Positions 8,343 through 16,140 of a DNA stretch of 64,000 nucleotides are shown here, in pieces; position 1 is the stretch's first letter; each line of letters opens with the position of its first letter. A model generated the notes under the pieces. It searched no databases and had not been told where the DNA came from. It saw nothing but the letters and a program-made list of their open reading frames with translations. Made by a program: the position numbers and the translations under genes. The stretch lies in the NCBI RefSeq assembly GCF_937898475.1, contig NZ_CALEJS010000010.1, positions 62,001 through 126,000 of the forward strand, in the 5' to 3' direction. Origin of the DNA: an uncultured Chitinophaga sp. (GTDB lineage Bacteria; Bacteroidota; Bacteroidia; Chitinophagales; Chitinophagaceae).

Positions 8343-8951
8343 ATGATTATAAAGTCGGCAGAGTATCTTATCAGTAATGCAGAATGGGATAAATGTCCCA
8401 AGCCAATTCTGCCGGAGTATGCGTTTATAGGACGATCTAATGTGGGGAAGTCTTCACTGATAAATATGCTGGCTAATAATGAAAAGCTGGCCAAAACCTC
8501 GGGTACGCCTGGAAAGACCCAGCTGATCAACCATTTCATTATCAACCAGGCCTGGTACCTGGTGGATCTTCCGGGTTACGGCTTTGCCAAGGTGAGCCAG
8601 TCGCAGCGCCGCCGCTGGGAGCAGATGATAGAGAACTACCTGCGCAAAAGGGAGAACCTGGTCAATGTATTTGTACTGATAGACAGCCGTCATACCCCCC
8701 AGAAGCTGGACCTTGATTTCATTAACCAGCTGGGAGAGTGGCAGGTACCTTTTAACCTGGTGTTCACCAAGGCAGATAAGAACACCCAGGTTGAGACCAG
8801 CCGCAATGTAAAAGCCTTCCTGAACCGGCTGAAAGAGGACTGGGAATTCCTTCCGGCCCACTTTGTAACATCCACGGTCAAGAAGTCCGGCCGTGATGCC
8901 ATCCTCACTTTTATAGATGAAATGAACGCCCAATTCCGGGCAATCGCTTAA
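8343..8951 (+). CDS. engB: Ribosome-biogenesis GTPase EngB/YsxC
   Basis: This 202-residue TRAFAC GTPase is involved in large-subunit assembly. Motifs are G1 GRSNVGKS (30-37), the G2 region TSGTPGKTQ, G3 DLPGYG (75-80), G4 TKAD and a G5-like TSTVKKSG. ATG 8343 (MIIKSAEYLISN) is chosen over the in-frame TTG/GTG upstream to 8280 because EngB proteins start close to this segment. It is divergent from ubiE-porT. The spacer between them carries AATTAATAATT-type words on both sides. Confidence 0.93.
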   Translation: MIIKSAEYLISNAEWDKCPKPILPEYAFIGRSNVGKSSLINMLANNEKLAKTSGTPGKTQLINHFIINQAWYLVDLPGYGFAKVSQSQRRRWEQMIENYLRKRENLVNVFVLIDSRHTPQKLDLDFINQLGEWQVPFNLVFTKADKNTQVETSRNVKAFLNRLKEDWEFLPAHFVTSTVKKSGRDAILTFIDEMNAQFRAIA

Positions 8952-9211
8952 GGCGGCTTCCCTGCTTTTACATAGCTGCGGAAGGTGTTATCATTATTGC
9001 GGGCAGCCTTCAGCAGGTATAAGTGTGGAAGCAGCTAACAGTACGTAGATGGCAAGTTTCATGAATAGTGGATGTAGGTATAAATAAAAGGGAGGAACAT
9101 GCCTGTTTGTACAGGAAACAGAAAAATGGGGGAAGTATAGGGGAGACAAAGTTACCGGACGTGCGGAACACATCCTTTTTTGCGTGTTTTGGGGCATTGC
9201 ACCTCGCGGGC

Positions 9212-9688
9212 TTAGTTCACCACCTTATTGGCGCAGCTGCTGCTGGCGAAGGCTTCGGGTTTGGCCTTAAAGGCAAAGCCCATACCCAGTATATAACCCA
9301 TTGCTTCGCGCAGCGCCTGGTTACTCTTGAACTGGGGATTGGTGTTGATGTCTGCGTGTACTTCCATATCCACATCGTATTCTGTGAACAGGTCGCACAG
9401 CTCATAGGCGATCTCAATGCTCTTGGCCACCTCGATCAGCATACGTTCCTTGATAGAATAGGAATCGCGTGTCTTTTCATTGTGGATGAACATAAAACCA
9501 CCGTGGCCTTCGCGCAGAAAAACGATCACCGTAGCAAATTCGGTCTCTGCGCCCTTTACCTGTGAGTCAGTACCAATGCAAACTTTCAGCTTGAACCCCC
9601 GGGCGCTTTCCCGGATGATGGCCTCCCGTACTTCATCCTTGATCGGCAGATGAATAGGATCGCCATTGAATCTTCTCCATTTTAACAT
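9212..9688 (-). CDS. YkuK-family RNase H-like protein (DUF458)
   Basis: This 158-residue protein has the family segments KVCIGTDSQVKG, ATVIVFLREG and MEVHADINTNP, which fit the RNase H-like fold of the Bacillus YkuK family, with acidic residues in GTDSQ and HADIN. The biochemical function of the family is not established. The gene is flanked by spacers on both sides and its neighbours give no pathway. The stretch 8952-9211 upstream of its stop has no convincing gene. Confidence 0.85.
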   Translation of the reverse strand: MLKWRRFNGDPIHLPIKDEVREAIIRESARGFKLKVCIGTDSQVKGAETEFATVIVFLREGHGGFMFIHNEKTRDSYSIKERMLIEVAKSIEIAYELCDLFTEYDVDMEVHADINTNPQFKSNQALREAMGYILGMGFAFKAKPEAFASSSCANKVVN

Positions 9689-9832
9689 GTGTATGTATAA
9701 TTAAGAGTGAATAGGCGTTAGTGTTATACGCTATCAATCTGTTGGAGAAAAGCCGATCTGTATCTGTAGCCAGGCGGATATGGGGTAGATGGATAGAAAG
9801 AAATTTACCGAATATACGAAAAAAGCAGCAGA

Positions 9833-10216
9833 TCAGTACTGCCCGGTGCTCAGTAGTACCAGGGTACAGGCCTCCATGGGCCTGATGCCATGTTGGGACG
9901 CCAGTTGCTCCAGCTCTTCGTTCTCCGTACCGGGATTAAAGATGATGCGTTTAGGACGCAACTGGAGAATGTAATCATAATACTCCTGCTGTCTTTGTGG
10001 GTTCAGGTACAGCGTAACCGTATCCACATTTTCAAGCGGGGGATGATCTTTTATCACAGGCGTACCGGCAATCTCCGCTTCGCGTTGGCCAATGGCTACA
10101 ACCGGGTGCCCATGCGCCTTTAGCCGCGACACCGCCAGGTAACTGTACCGCGCCGGATTGGGTGAGGCGCCCAGCACCACCGTTAATTTCTTATCGCCAT
10201 TGTTCGAGGTTTCCAT
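9833..10216 (-). CDS. CoA-binding (Rossmann-fold) protein
   Basis: This 127-residue single-domain protein belongs to the CoA_binding_2 family. It has the nucleotide-binding opening VVLGASPNPARYSYLAV, then HPVVAIGQREAEIAG and the C-terminal RIIFNPGTENEELEQLA. Such proteins are free-standing relatives of the succinyl-CoA synthetase alpha N-terminal domain. ATG 10216 is preferred to GTG 10222. It lies 34 bp downstream of the TIGR01777 gene on the same strand and may be co-transcribed. No specific function can be given. Confidence 0.85.
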   Translation of the reverse strand: METSNNGDKKLTVVLGASPNPARYSYLAVSRLKAHGHPVVAIGQREAEIAGTPVIKDHPPLENVDTVTLYLNPQRQQEYYDYILQLRPKRIIFNPGTENEELEQLASQHGIRPMEACTLVLLSTGQY

Positions 10217-10250
10217 TACCACTAAAATAAGTTATTTTACTGAAACAGGG

Positions 10251-11195
10251 TCAGAACAGGTGATATTGCCGCCGCGGCAGCTGCTGCAGTATATGCTCAA
10301 ACGCGCCCTGCAAATGAGGGTACCTGAACCGGAAGCCTTCGCGGGTAATGCGGGTAGGTAATACCCAGCGGCTCTTCAGCAGCAACTCTGTTTCCGTGCC
10401 TATCAGGCAGGCGCCTAAGAACAACAGCCAGGCGGGAGCGGGAAGACCCGTTACATGCCCGCTCACTTTCCGCAGCGTTTCCATAAAGGTATTATTCCTT
10501 ACGGGATAGGGGGCGCTGCAGTTAAAGATACCCTCCTGGTTGGGATGCGCATACAACCAGGCGATCATCCTGCACAGATCGGTGATATGCACCCAGCTGA
10601 ACATCTGCTGCCCGTTGCCCTGGCGGCCACCCAGCCCGTATTTCACCAGGTTCAGGTAGGGCGGCATTACACCACCCTGGTGGCCCAGTGTAACGGCTAT
10701 ACGTAATATCACTTTCCGTGTATGGGGCAGGGTTATATCATTAAAGGTCTGTTCCCAGCGTTTGCATACCTGTACGGAAAAGTCGTTGGCCATCTCTCCC
10801 GTAAATTCATCCATAGGGCGGTCTTCCGCATGGCGGTATATCGTGGCAGATGCCGCGTTGATCCAGAGCTGCGGCGGGTTTATCAGGCGGCTGCTCGCCT
10901 CGCCTAATATCGCTGTGGCCTTTGTACGGCTGTCAAAGATCTCTTTTTTGTTCCGCTCTGTGTAGCGGCAGTTTACACTTTTACCTGCCAGGTTAATAAG
11001 CAGGTCTGCATTTTCCAGCTCGCCCGCCCAGCCGTTCAGGGTTTCTCCGTCCCAGTATACATAGCGTGTACGCCCGTGGTTCACTTTGGGATGCCGCGCA
11101 AGGATGACAATATCGTTCCTGTCGCCAAAATGGTCAAGCAGACCCTGGCCTATAAAGCCGGTGCCCCCGGCAATCACTATTTTTTTGTTTTTCAT
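10251..11195 (-). CDS. TIGR01777-family NAD(P)-dependent epimerase-like protein (copy 1)
   Basis: This 314-residue extended short-chain dehydrogenase-like protein has N-terminal dinucleotide motif GGTGFIGQGL, DLLINLAGKSVNCRYTERNK, and the family segments WINAASATIYRH and QMFSWVHITDLCRMI. The substrate is unknown for this family (YfcH-like). A paralogue lies at 50845-51774. A GbsR-like regulator follows on the upstream side with a 56-bp gap on the same strand. Confidence 0.88.
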   Translation of the reverse strand: MKNKKIVIAGGTGFIGQGLLDHFGDRNDIVILARHPKVNHGRTRYVYWDGETLNGWAGELENADLLINLAGKSVNCRYTERNKKEIFDSRTKATAILGEASSRLINPPQLWINAASATIYRHAEDRPMDEFTGEMANDFSVQVCKRWEQTFNDITLPHTRKVILRIAVTLGHQGGVMPPYLNLVKYGLGGRQGNGQQMFSWVHITDLCRMIAWLYAHPNQEGIFNCSAPYPVRNNTFMETLRKVSGHVTGLPAPAWLLFLGACLIGTETELLLKSRWVLPTRITREGFRFRYPHLQGAFEHILQQLPRRQYHLF

Positions 11196-11251
11196 GATCT
11201 GTGTAATTTCAATACTTTCAATAATTATTGAAACAGTATGAGAAAAAAATA

Positions 11252-11758
11252 TTACTTGAAGAGCTTCATCAGGGTACCATAGAACCAGCTTTCTTCGGCC
11301 TTAACGAAAGAAGTGATGGTCTTGTCTGTCTGGTGGGCAAACTTGTTGATATTATGAATAGAATCCCTGAAGGCTTTTACATATTTGTCTTTCTGGTCTC
11401 CTTCCACATCCTGCAGCTGGTTCAGCACTTTCATGATGGGGTCCAGCTCGCGCTTCTTCCTTTCCCTGGCAATTAAGGTGGCCACTTTCCAGATGTCTTT
11501 TTCAGCAGTAAAGAACTCGCGGCGTTCCCCGGGCACCAGCACCCGTTCTACCAGGCCCCAGTTGATCAGCTCCCGTACGTTCATGTTGGTATTGCCGCGT
11601 GAAATGTTCAGCTCCTGCATGATCTCATCAGCACTTAGCGGATCAGGCATTACCATTAACAGCGCATGGATCTGCGCCATGGTACGGTTAATACCCCATT
11701 GGGCGCCCAGTGAGCCCCAGGTTTGAATAAACTGTGCTTTTGCTTCCGCTAGTTTCAT
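11252..11758 (-). CDS. GbsR/MarR-type transcriptional regulator
   Basis: This 168-residue winged-helix protein has its reading-head region around ADEIMQELNISRGNTNMNVR, the wing at LVERVLVPGERREFF, and a helical C-terminus for dimerisation. The N-terminal WGSLGAQWGINRTMAQIHALL pattern (abbreviated) is typical of the GbsR group. It is transcribed towards the TIGR01777 and CoA-binding genes and may control them, but no operator was identified. The short spacer before it (11759-11831) holds the phrase TTGAAG/TATTGAAA repeated, which may be a binding site. Confidence 0.88.
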   Translation of the reverse strand: MKLAEAKAQFIQTWGSLGAQWGINRTMAQIHALLMVMPDPLSADEIMQELNISRGNTNMNVRELINWGLVERVLVPGERREFFTAEKDIWKVATLIARERKKRELDPIMKVLNQLQDVEGDQKDKYVKAFRDSIHNINKFAHQTDKTITSFVKAEESWFYGTLMKLFK

Positions 11759-11831
11759 CCATATAAAGTTAGGGAAAGTTATTGAAGTTTCAAAATATAT
11801 TGAAAGATAAGCAGGAGAGGACCAGATTTAT

Positions 11832-12221
11832 TTACTGCATGGAGTGTAAGGCGATATGGTTCCCTTCAGAATCCCGTATAATAGCATAGTAGCCCAGTGC
11901 CTGCTCTTCAGATACCGGGGTTTTTTCCTGGATGATCTTACCGCCTGCATCCGTTACGCGCGCCAGTACAATGCTCAGGTCATCGCCTGCATTCAGGTAC
12001 ACCAGGCAGCCGCGCTGACTGGGTATATAATCCGGGCCTTGTACAATAGCGCCGCCAACGCCGCCTCCCTGCGGGTCATGTGGTAAGAAACCCCTGCGGT
12101 TGGGTCCTGCCAGTGTATCCTGCATGTGATAGTCAAACAGGCGGCTGTAGAATTGCCTGGCTCTGTCAAAATCATTTACGGGTATCTCGAACCAGTTAAG
12201 TGTATTTACGGGAGGTTTCAT
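11832..12221 (-). CDS. VOC-family (glyoxalase/bleomycin-resistance fold) protein
   Basis: This 129-residue protein has the tandem beta-alpha-beta-beta-beta pattern: it starts TLNWFEIPVNDFDRARQFYS, has GGVGGAIVQGPDYIP in the middle and ends DSEGNHIALHSMQ, the usual VOC ending. Metal-binding residues could include the final H and E, but no substrate can be inferred. It lies downstream of the E2 gene, separated by a terminator. Confidence 0.87.
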   Translation of the reverse strand: MKPPVNTLNWFEIPVNDFDRARQFYSRLFDYHMQDTLAGPNRRGFLPHDPQGGGVGGAIVQGPDYIPSQRGCLVYLNAGDDLSIVLARVTDAGGKIIQEKTPVSEEQALGYYAIIRDSEGNHIALHSMQ

Positions 12222-12330
12222 GACAGGATAAATTATCAGGATGATGAGCTGGGGCTGCTCACTAATTTACGAATTATAAGTGAATTTATTTACAAATTAA
12301 CATCCTCCTTATCATGTTCACAATCATTTA

Positions 12331-12368
12331 TTCAATAAAAAAGAGCGAAGCTGTGCGGCTCCGCTCTT
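12331..12368 (-). terminator. Intrinsic terminator of the pyruvate dehydrogenase E2 gene
   Basis: Read on the minus strand, an 11-bp stem (12358-12368 with 12341-12351, one G-U pair) is followed by six T and an AT-rich tail. It lies just past the E2 stop at 12397. Confidence 0.85.
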
Positions 12369-12396
12369 CATATAGCTGTTTTCGTTAGTCTGCTTT

Positions 12397-14058
12397 TTAC
12401 ACCAGCATGGTCACCGGGTTTTCCAGGAACCCTTTCAGGGTAGCCAGGAAGCGGGCGCCTACTGCACCGTCTACCACACGGTGGTCGCAGCTGAGGGTCA
12501 GCTTCATGATGTTTTCCACCTTGAACTGGCCTTTTTCTGATACCACTGTTTCTTTGATATTACCAACAGCCAGGATGGCGGAGTTGGGCGGGTTGATGAT
12601 GGCGGTGAACTCGTCGATGCCCAGCATGCCCAGGTTGGAGATGCTGAAGGTGCTGCCGCTGAATTCCTGCGGCTGCAGCTTTTTGTTCTTGGCTTTATCG
12701 TACAGTTCCTTTGCTTCGCCTGCTATCTGGCTCAGGGATTTCTGATCGGCAAAACGGATCACCGGTACGATCAGGCCCTCATCTATAGCTACGGCAGAAC
12801 CGATATGGATATGCTGATTCTGACGGATCACATCACCCATCCAGCTGCTGTTCACAAACGGATGCTGACGCAGCGCCAGGGCAGCTGCCTTGATCACCAT
12901 ATCATTAAAGGAAACTTTTACAGGAGAGATCTCATTGATGGATTTGCGGGATTCCATGGCTTTATCCATGTTCACATCGATCTTGAGATAGAAGTGGGGG
13001 GCAGTGAATTTGCTTTCGCTGAGGCGGCGTGCAATTGCTTTACGCATCTGGCTTACCTCGATATCGGTGTAGCCTTCCTGTCCTGCCGGTACAAAGGCCG
13101 GAGCGGCTGCTTTCGCGGCTGCGGGAGCAGTGGCTGCTGCCGCGGTTTTCGCGCCCGGTACAAAGTTGTCAACATCTTTCTTCACTATTCTGCCGCCATC
13201 ACCGCTGCCGGTTATCTGGCTGATGTCAATACCTTTTTCTTCTGCCAGCTTCTTTGCAAGCGGAGAAGCTTTCACCCGGCCACCGTTTGCCGCGGGGGCT
13301 GCTGCCTCCGCTACAGGCGCTGCCGGAGCCGCGCTGGCCGCTGGTTTGCTTTCTTCTGCCGGAGCCGCCGCGGGGGCAGGGCCTCCTTTTTCTGCAGCCA
13401 GGATGGCATCCACATTGGTGCCCTTCTTGCCTACAATGGCGATAATATCGTTTACTTTGGCAGCAGTGCCTTCTTTTACACCGATGTATAACAGTTCGCC
13501 GTCTGCATAGCCGATCACTTCCATGGTTGCCTTATCAGTTTCCACTTCAGCCAGCACGTCATCACTCTTCACCGTATCGCCTACCTTTTTGTTCCAGGCT
13601 ACGATCTTGCCTTCGGTCATGGTATCACTCAGCAGCGGCATGCGGATCACGGTAGCATTCTTCAGCGCTTCCTGTGCAGCGGCAGCGGCGCCGTTAGACG
13701 CAGCAGGAGCAGGAGTAGCCGCCGGAGCGTCAGACTGTTGCGCAGGTGCGCTTTCAGCCTTGCCATTGGCCGGAGCTGCGGCAGCGGCGCCGCCTTCCAG
13801 CAGGGGTTTGTAATCTTCCCCGGGTTTACCCACAATAGCAATGATCTCATTTACTTTGGCAGCCTTCCCTTTCTCAACACCTATATATAATAGAGTGCCG
13901 TCAACATATCCTATAACCTCCATGGTAGCCTTGTCGGTTTCCACTTCAGCTATTACGTCGTCTGATTTTACGGTATCACCCACCTTTTTATGCCATTCCG
14001 CAATCACCCCTTCTGTCATCGTATCGCTTAAAAGGGGCATTCTGATAACTTCTGCCAT
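12397..14058 (-). CDS. Dihydrolipoamide acetyltransferase (E2) of the pyruvate dehydrogenase complex
   Basis: This 553-residue E2 forms the core of the complex that makes acetyl-CoA. It has two lipoyl domains (about 1-80 and 135-212), each with the ETDKATMEV lipoylation site (K43 and K176). An Ala/Pro-rich linker follows, then an E3-binding domain at about 263-299 (KASPLAKKLAEEKGIDISQI) and a 2-oxoacid acyltransferase catalytic domain with H526-RVVD-G531. The second lipoyl domain closely copies the first. No E1 gene is adjacent, so the complex is scattered or fused elsewhere. Confidence 0.93.
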   Translation of the reverse strand: MAEVIRMPLLSDTMTEGVIAEWHKKVGDTVKSDDVIAEVETDKATMEVIGYVDGTLLYIGVEKGKAAKVNEIIAIVGKPGEDYKPLLEGGAAAAAPANGKAESAPAQQSDAPAATPAPAASNGAAAAAQEALKNATVIRMPLLSDTMTEGKIVAWNKKVGDTVKSDDVLAEVETDKATMEVIGYADGELLYIGVKEGTAAKVNDIIAIVGKKGTNVDAILAAEKGGPAPAAAPAEESKPAASAAPAAPVAEAAAPAANGGRVKASPLAKKLAEEKGIDISQITGSGDGGRIVKKDVDNFVPGAKTAAAATAPAAAKAAAPAFVPAGQEGYTDIEVSQMRKAIARRLSESKFTAPHFYLKIDVNMDKAMESRKSINEISPVKVSFNDMVIKAAALALRQHPFVNSSWMGDVIRQNQHIHIGSAVAIDEGLIVPVIRFADQKSLSQIAGEAKELYDKAKNKKLQPQEFSGSTFSISNLGMLGIDEFTAIINPPNSAILAVGNIKETVVSEKGQFKVENIMKLTLSCDHRVVDGAVGARFLATLKGFLENPVTMLV

Positions 14059-14084
14059 AATGTTTACTCAAAATTTTGCCCAAA

Positions 14085-14212
14085 CCTACAAAAGAAAGAC
14101 GAAAAAATTAATAATTAATAACCGAACAATTAATAATGCCCGCAGTACCTGTGTTTCACCTGAACTCCCGTGCCGTCCATATTATTAATTATTTATTCTT
14201 AATGATGCATTG
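14085..14212. repeat. Intergenic inverted word repeat (AATTAATAATT type)
   Basis: Both ends of the dnaX-E2 spacer hold AATTAATAATTAAT-like words in opposite orientation (around 14105-14134 and 14180-14200) around a GC-richer core. It is probably a hairpin separating the two minus-strand genes. Confidence 0.5.
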
Positions 14213-16099
14213 TTAAAAGTCCAGCTCCATATTCAGTTTATCCTTCAGCTCTTTCACCAGCGGATATTTCTCGATCATGGCCTGGAACTGTTCCCGGCTG
14301 CTCATCGGCGCAGGCCCGATATCCTGCGTTTGCTGGCTCTCATCCAGCTGCAGCGTGAGAATAATAGCGGGATTATTGAACTTCTTCTTGAAAAACTCTG
14401 AAATAGCCAGCTTCTCTTCCTCCATGAAACGGAACTGCACAATGTTCCTGCTGGAGATACCGATCTCCTCAGGCGCCAGCAGCTTTACGGTTGCCAGCTG
14501 CAGGTTGCTGACCACGGTCATTTTATTAGCCTGCCGGAAAATATCAATGAACTCTTCCCAGTATACTGCCAGCGCCCCGGCGGTAATGGGAATAGTTTGC
14601 TGCACCACGGCGGTTTGCTGCCTGGCAGCCAGCGCTTCCTTCATGGCAGCCAGCCCGGTAAGTTTGCTGCCCGTAGCGCCGGCAGGCTTTGCCGCCGGTG
14701 TACCGGTTGCCGGGCGCGGAGCCGTACTGACAGGTGAAACCGGCGCAGCAGCTGGCCTTGCAGCCGGAGGCGGGGTGGCTGTAGCCGCCGGAGTAGCCGC
14801 GGGCGTTGCTTTGGCTGCCGGTGTTTCTATGGTAAGACGTGCAGATTCGTTCTGGGCGATAGAAGCCGCTGTGGCGGGTTTACCCGCACTCTTCGGTGAG
14901 GCGGCCTGGGCAAACGGCGCCCTGAGCTGCTGAGGCGTAGCCCCGTCAGGTACTAACTTTTTTTTTACCACCTCGCCGCTCTGGTCATCACTCACCAGGG
15001 TTACGGCCTGCTGCAGGTAGCACAGCTTGATCAGCGCCATTTCCACGTGCAGGCGTTTATTACGGGCCAGGCGGTAGTTGATCTCCGTATCATTCAACAG
15101 GTGCAGGGCGGTGATCAGCCATGCAGGACTGATCTTTCCGGACAATTGCTTATAACGGTCCTTCAGGTTGCCCGATACTTCCAGCAGGTGTAAAACCTTT
15201 TCTTCCTTACACATCAGCAGGTTGCGCAGGAACTCTGCCCAGCCGTTCAGGAAATTATCTCCCTCAAAACCTTTCTGCAGGATTTCGTCAAATATCAGCA
15301 GGGCACTGGCAACGTCCTGTTGCAGTACGGCATCCATCACCCTGAAGAAATAATCGTAGTCAAGTATGTTCAGATGCTCCAGCGTATTCTGATAGGTCAG
15401 ATGTCCGCCGGTGAAGCTCACAATCTTGTCCAGTGTACTTAATGAGTCGCGCATACACCCATCTGTCTTCTGCGCTACCAGGTGCAGGGCATCCGCTTCT
15501 GCCTGGATATTTTCTTTCTGGCAGATCTCCTGCAGGTGGTCTACCGTATCCTGGATGGTGATACGCTTGAAATCGAATATCTGGCACCGGCTCAGGATGG
15601 TGGGCAGTATCTTGTGCTTTTCTGTAGTGGCCAGTATAAAAATGGCATAGGAGGGAGGTTCCTCCAGCGTTTTCAGGAAAGCGTTAAAAGCCGAGGAGCT
15701 GAGCATGTGCACCTCATCTATGATATAGATCTTGTATTTACCTGCCTGCGGAGCAAACCGTACCTGTTCTACCAGCGTACGGATATCATCTACCGAGTTA
15801 TTCGATGCAGCATCCAGCTCGTGGATGTTGAAAGAGCTGCCTTCGTTGAATGATTTACAGGAATGGCACTCGTTACAGGCCTCTCCATCCGCCTGCAGGT
15901 TCTCGCAGTTAATGGTTTTGGCCAGGATGCGCGCACAGGTGGTTTTTCCCACCCCTCTCGGACCGCAGAACAGGAAGGCGTGCGCCAACTGGTTATTGCG
16001 GATCGCATTTTTAAGTGTAGTGGTAATGTGGGATTGTCCTACTACCGTCGAAAAATTCTGAGGACGGTACTTCCGTGCCGAAACGATAAAATTCTCCAT
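14213..16099 (-). CDS. dnaX: DNA polymerase III subunits gamma and tau
   Basis: This 628-residue clamp-loader ATPase has Walker A GPRGVGKT (46-53), zinc cysteines C65, C75, C78 and C81, Walker B IIDEVH (126-131), LATTE (156-160) and the SRC arginine-finger motif (170-172). ATPase and collar regions extend to about 370, followed by a Pro/Ala/Thr-rich linker to about 490 and a tau-specific C-terminal part. At codons 378-381 the coding strand has nine consecutive A (see the separate entry). Stop codons follow at once in both other frames, so a shorter gamma-like product may be made. Starts at ATG 16099 (MENFIVSARKYRPQ). Confidence 0.95.
   Translation of the reverse strand: MENFIVSARKYRPQNFSTVVGQSHITTTLKNAIRNNQLAHAFLFCGPRGVGKTTCARILAKTINCENLQADGEACNECHSCKSFNEGSSFNIHELDAASNNSVDDIRTLVEQVRFAPQAGKYKIYIIDEVHMLSSSAFNAFLKTLEEPPSYAIFILATTEKHKILPTILSRCQIFDFKRITIQDTVDHLQEICQKENIQAEADALHLVAQKTDGCMRDSLSTLDKIVSFTGGHLTYQNTLEHLNILDYDYFFRVMDAVLQQDVASALLIFDEILQKGFEGDNFLNGWAEFLRNLLMCKEEKVLHLLEVSGNLKDRYKQLSGKISPAWLITALHLLNDTEINYRLARNKRLHVEMALIKLCYLQQAVTLVSDDQSGEVVKKKLVPDGATPQQLRAPFAQAASPKSAGKPATAASIAQNESARLTIETPAAKATPAATPAATATPPPAARPAAAPVSPVSTAPRPATGTPAAKPAGATGSKLTGLAAMKEALAARQQTAVVQQTIPITAGALAVYWEEFIDIFRQANKMTVVSNLQLATVKLLAPEEIGISSRNIVQFRFMEEEKLAISEFFKKKFNNPAIILTLQLDESQQTQDIGPAPMSSREQFQAMIEKYPLVKELKDKLNMELDF
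14957..14966 (-). promoter_or_regulatory. A9G slippery run in dnaX (candidate frameshift or transcriptional slippage site)
   Basis: The coding strand reads GTA AAA AAA AAG at codons 378-381, containing the A-AAA-AAG heptamer in the same phase as the known E. coli dnaX site, and nine A as in the known Thermus slippage site. A -1 shift reaches TGA after three codons (GTT AGT ACC TGA); a +1 shift reaches TAG after one codon. A Shine-Dalgarno-like GAGGTGG lies just upstream. The outcome is inferred, not shown. Confidence 0.55.
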
Positions 16100-16140
16100 A
16101 TATACAAGGCATTCGCAAAGATCGAAAGTACATAATTTCT

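Noticed and set aside
8994..9062. A 22-codon minus-strand frame MKLAIYVLLAASTLIPAEGC...
   Set aside because: It looks like a signal peptide with a lipobox-like end but stops two residues later. No terminator or clear promoter supports it, so I treat it as chance or a remnant.
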